From contig JAJEKV010000014.1 in assembly GCA_021234155.1 (NCBI GenBank), positions 18,446,652 through 18,510,651 of the forward strand: 64,000 bases of DNA, in the 5' to 3' direction. Of the stretch, positions 61,341 to 64,000 are shown piece after piece. The stretch is from Isoetes taiwanensis. Taxonomy: Eukaryota; Streptophyta; Lycopodiopsida; Isoetales; Isoetaceae. Each line of letters begins with the position of its first letter. Position 1 is the stretch's first letter. The notes beneath the pieces are model-generated. The model had not been told where the DNA came from, made no database searches, and saw nothing but the letters and a program-made list of their open reading frames with translations. The position numbers were made by a program, and so were the translations under genes.

Positions 61341-61383
61341 CTTCTTTTTTCTTTTTTTCTTTTTTTCTTTTTTTCTTTTTTCC
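61341..61383. repeat. (T7C)n microsatellite
   Basis: Runs of six to seven T separated by single C. The Lys/Arg-rich frames on the minus strand here are artefacts of it. Confidence 0.95.
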
Positions 61384-61562
61384 TTGGTTCTGTGTCGCAA
61401 TCCAAAATGAAGCTTCGAAAAACATGTGTGCGGCAACCACAGCCCAACCACAGCATCATGGCACGAGTGCGTCGTGGAATAGAGGGAGGGAAAAATTTTC
61501 TTTTTGCCCTTTGTACTCGGAAAAGGACAAAAAGTCTCATGGTTCAATACAGCGTGGCCTGC

Positions 61563-61689
61563 GGAACGCAATAAAGTTACCCTGGTCATGCTGATATGGC
61601 GCAATCCCAACGGTGGGTGATTCCATCCCGTAGAATAACCCACGGTGATGATCGTGCCACGACCCATAACTAGGGTAACTTTATTGCAC
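61563..61689. mobile_element. Miniature hairpin element (127 bp) flanked by a 10-bp direct repeat
   Basis: The inner termini GCAATAAAGTTACCC (61568-61582) and GGGTAACTTTATTGC (61673-61687) are exact inverted repeats. Pairing continues with mismatches through both arms to the middle (AACGGTGGGTGATTCC against GAATAACCCACGGTG). Outside the element the same 10 bp, CGTGGCCTGC, stand at 61553-61562 and 61690-61699. A 9-10 bp duplication fits Mutator-like elements, so this looks like a small non-autonomous foldback of that type. No coding inside. Confidence 0.75.
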
Positions 61690-61699
61690 CGTGGCCTGC

Positions 61700-62390
61700 A
61701 ATCAAGGAAAAGAAAAAGACGAACATTATTAACGTTTTTTGCATCTTGATGTGATGCATGTGGATGCAATGTTAAATCATAAACAACCGTACCTCCTTAC
61801 CAAGGGACCAGGGTTTCAAAATATTAGAGTGCCTTTTTCACTCGCTACTATTTGGCAGACCCATTTTTTGAGCCCAATGGAGTATCGAAATAGGGATCTG
61901 TACCACCAGAATAATATTTTGGGTCATAGAAAAAGTGCTCATCTGTACCACCAAAATAAGCAAAAAGTCATCTGCTCATGTCATAGCTCATATGCAAAAA
62001 GTATTTACATGCATCGTCCATACTTATCAAACTTTAAGAGCTTTTTGCTTTCTTCCCATTTCCAAATAGTTAAGTCACTTACAATCGCACTTTTGCTTTA
62101 ACACGTGTATATGTGTACATGCTCAACAATTAATATTGGTATCATGATACCCCCTAGCCTATGCATTGCATTGCATTAAGAATCTTTGTATTTTATCACC
62201 TCATAAAACTCATCCATTAATTAAACATTTAGTAGTACAAAGAACTTATCAGCGCTTCGCCAAGGCCGGCGCGCGTAACGTTATTTCTAATTCCATGTCC
62301 TCCACCTACGCAATCATTAGCCGATGGCTACCTTTCTATATTTGGTTAACATGACAACTCAAGCATGCTGGACTTGGAACCCGCAATGTC
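61700..62390. other. No gene recognised
   Basis: A 120-codon frame at 61739-62101 has no family resemblance. Confidence 0.35.
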
Positions 62391-62990
62391 GGTTGCATGT
62401 CTCAGGCCCGTATGATGTAATGGATGTTGTCTCAAGCATCATGAGATTCGCTCTACTCATTCCATTTCCACCACCCGGATGCATATGGAGTGGGCTCGAG
62501 CCCTGACGTGGGGTTGCCCATAATGCTGTCGTGACGCGCTCGCGTCTCGCATTTATAGACGGATGTCGCTCAAGCATCACGAGATTCCGCTCTACTCATT
62601 CCATTTTACCACCCGGCGATATGAGTGGGGTTTGAGCCCTGGATGGGGTTGCCCATAACCAGCGCGGCCCACCACCGCTAAGTACGCTTTTATATCCATT
62701 CTTTATGATACACCAATTCACGGGTAGCACGGTTGAAGCCCGGTGGGGATTGCCCATATCCAATGGCTCTTAACTTACCTAAAACCACCGGGCCATATGG
62801 GATATTTGTTCATTTTTTTGCTTGGTGATCATCCAAATCCATACCAGCGGTTGTGAGCCTAGTCGGGAGTTGCCCATAAACTAAATGGCTCCCACCACTA
62901 GACCATCATCGCGACGTTTTGTTGTCCAATCTTTCATTCCGGCACTATCCTGGTACAAGGTTTTGAGCCTAGTGGATCGCCCATAACCAA
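62391..62990. repeat. Degenerate tandem array, five ~104-136 bp units (GTTGCCCATAA)
   Basis: Blocks of GAGCC(C/T), GGGG(T/A)TTGCCCATA at about 62491, 62627, 62731, 62848 and 62958 recur in one orientation. The first two units also share CTCAAGCATCAYGAGATT, CGCTCTACTCATTCCATT and ACCACCCGG. Later units decay progressively. Confidence 0.8.
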
Positions 62991-64000
62991 TGCACCACTA
63001 CTGTGAAGGAAGTATAGTAACCACGCATTGTCATCTTTTCTTTGAATCAATGGGATCTCATGGTAATCTAACAACATGCCATCTATCATCCTGATAAAAA
63101 GACGAGACGAAAGCCATATAGATCCATAGATTGCAAAAGATGCCATCATAGCGTACCAAGTCCTGACGGATGTGAAAGGACAATCTGCTTTTCTCTCGTA
63201 GTTATTTCTGCTTTAACTTTTTTCTATATTTTTATCTTCCCTTTTCATTTGCTTCCATAATTTGATCTTCCTTTTAATGCCTTTTCATTTAGTTCATGTG
63301 CAAATTTGATCTTCCTTTCATGTCTTTTTTATATGGTTCATTTGCAATGCACGTGAATCCAATGCATCGCAAAGGCGTAATCGTGAGTAGCCACCTACCC
63401 TTATTACAACAAAACCCATAATTTGCTCAACGTTAAGCAAAGGTATGCGGCAATACGTAACGCTAGCCCACAAGCACATCAGAATGTTCTAAGTTGATTT
63501 AATCTCATATGACGTGCACGACTGCCAATGTGCGCTAGGTCACATTCTCCGCCTCAGTTCGACGGTAACGCTTTCTATCTTCATCGTCGATTGGCATATC
63601 GCTCTCATGCATTTAATGCAATTCTCCCTATGGTCTTCACTTAGTATCGCATATCGCTCATCTCTCAGACATGTTTCATTTCAATTCAGCAATCATGGCT
63701 CCATCTAACAACTCATTTCTCCATATTGGTGGATGACATGTCTGTGGTTGTTCCAGCTTGCTTCACTCCACCCGCAACCGCCTGGCCACCCGCTGGGATT
63801 AATATCCTTTCCGCTGATGGATGACACACTGATGTTGAAGGCGCCCTAGTTGCCGCTCATACTCTGTAACTGACTTCGCCATCTTTCTTCAAGTAAGTCA
63901 TCTACTGGTGGCTGCCATATTTGTATTTGTGTTGGAAATAGTGTGGGTTGTTTCCAATTTAGTTGTGTGAGTAGAAGGAACTTCATGAAATTCACCACGA
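62991..64000. other. No gene recognised
   Basis: Mixed composition with some pyrimidine-rich stretches. The frames at 62934-63149 and 63514-63708 have no recognisable domain. Confidence 0.4.

Noticed and set aside
61305-61769. 154-codon minus-strand ORF with a Lys-rich tail
   Set aside because: The tail is the translated T7C microsatellite and the middle crosses the hairpin element, so it is not a gene.
1-64000. tRNA and rRNA genes
   Set aside because: I looked for cloverleaf-like A- and B-box text and conserved rRNA text and found none convincing. The only tRNA-related match is the primer-binding site at 9857-9868.

Overview
This is plant nuclear DNA from a large, repeat-rich genome. The only gene that can be read intact is a secreted class III (plant-type) peroxidase with four exons at 25081-26573. 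This family is plant-specific and the exon plan is the classical one. Most other recognisable coding sequence is dead retroelement material: Ty1/copia, Ty3/gypsy and two LINE families. Long stretches hold only local duplications and low-complexity sequence. I cannot name the species. Element density suggests a fern, lycophyte or gymnosperm rather than a compact angiosperm, but this is a weak inference.

Layout. 0-5.8 kb: dispersed and tandem repeats and a minus-strand LINE fragment. 5.8-10.4 kb: a broken Ty1/copia element, mainly minus strand (LTR, primer-binding site, gag with zinc knuckles). Its protease piece lies in the opposite orientation, and its gag is split by a 2.86-kb LTR-type insertion with a 5-bp target-site duplication. 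10.5-12.5 kb: a frameshifted plus-strand coding remnant from a protein family I cannot name, probably a mobile-element ORF. 12.6-19.4 kb: an AT-rich, gene-free block between two copies of a 150-bp direct repeat, full of local duplications. 19.4-24.7 kb: a palindrome, two tandem arrays and two doubtful small ORFs. 24.7-26.6 kb: the peroxidase gene and promoter. 26.6-35 kb: no gene recognised; a LINE tail and a 110-bp foldback.

35.1-45.84 kb: two LINEs, one nested in the other. The outer LINE has its endonuclease at 35.1-35.8 kb and its reverse transcriptase, C-terminal region and poly(A) tail at 42.1-45.84 kb. A GC-rich LINE of another family, ending in (ATTCT)n, sits between. 46-64 kb: degenerate repeat families, a copia reverse-transcriptase remnant, a gypsy integrase remnant, a rearranged second copy of the repeat seen at 0.1-0.44 kb, and a miniature hairpin element flanked by a 10-bp direct repeat.

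The retroelement fragments do not work together as a system; they record successive nested insertions. The peroxidase stands alone. The best candidate for something undescribed is the coding remnant at 10.5-12.5 kb, followed by the hairpin elements and the internally inverted dispersed repeat.
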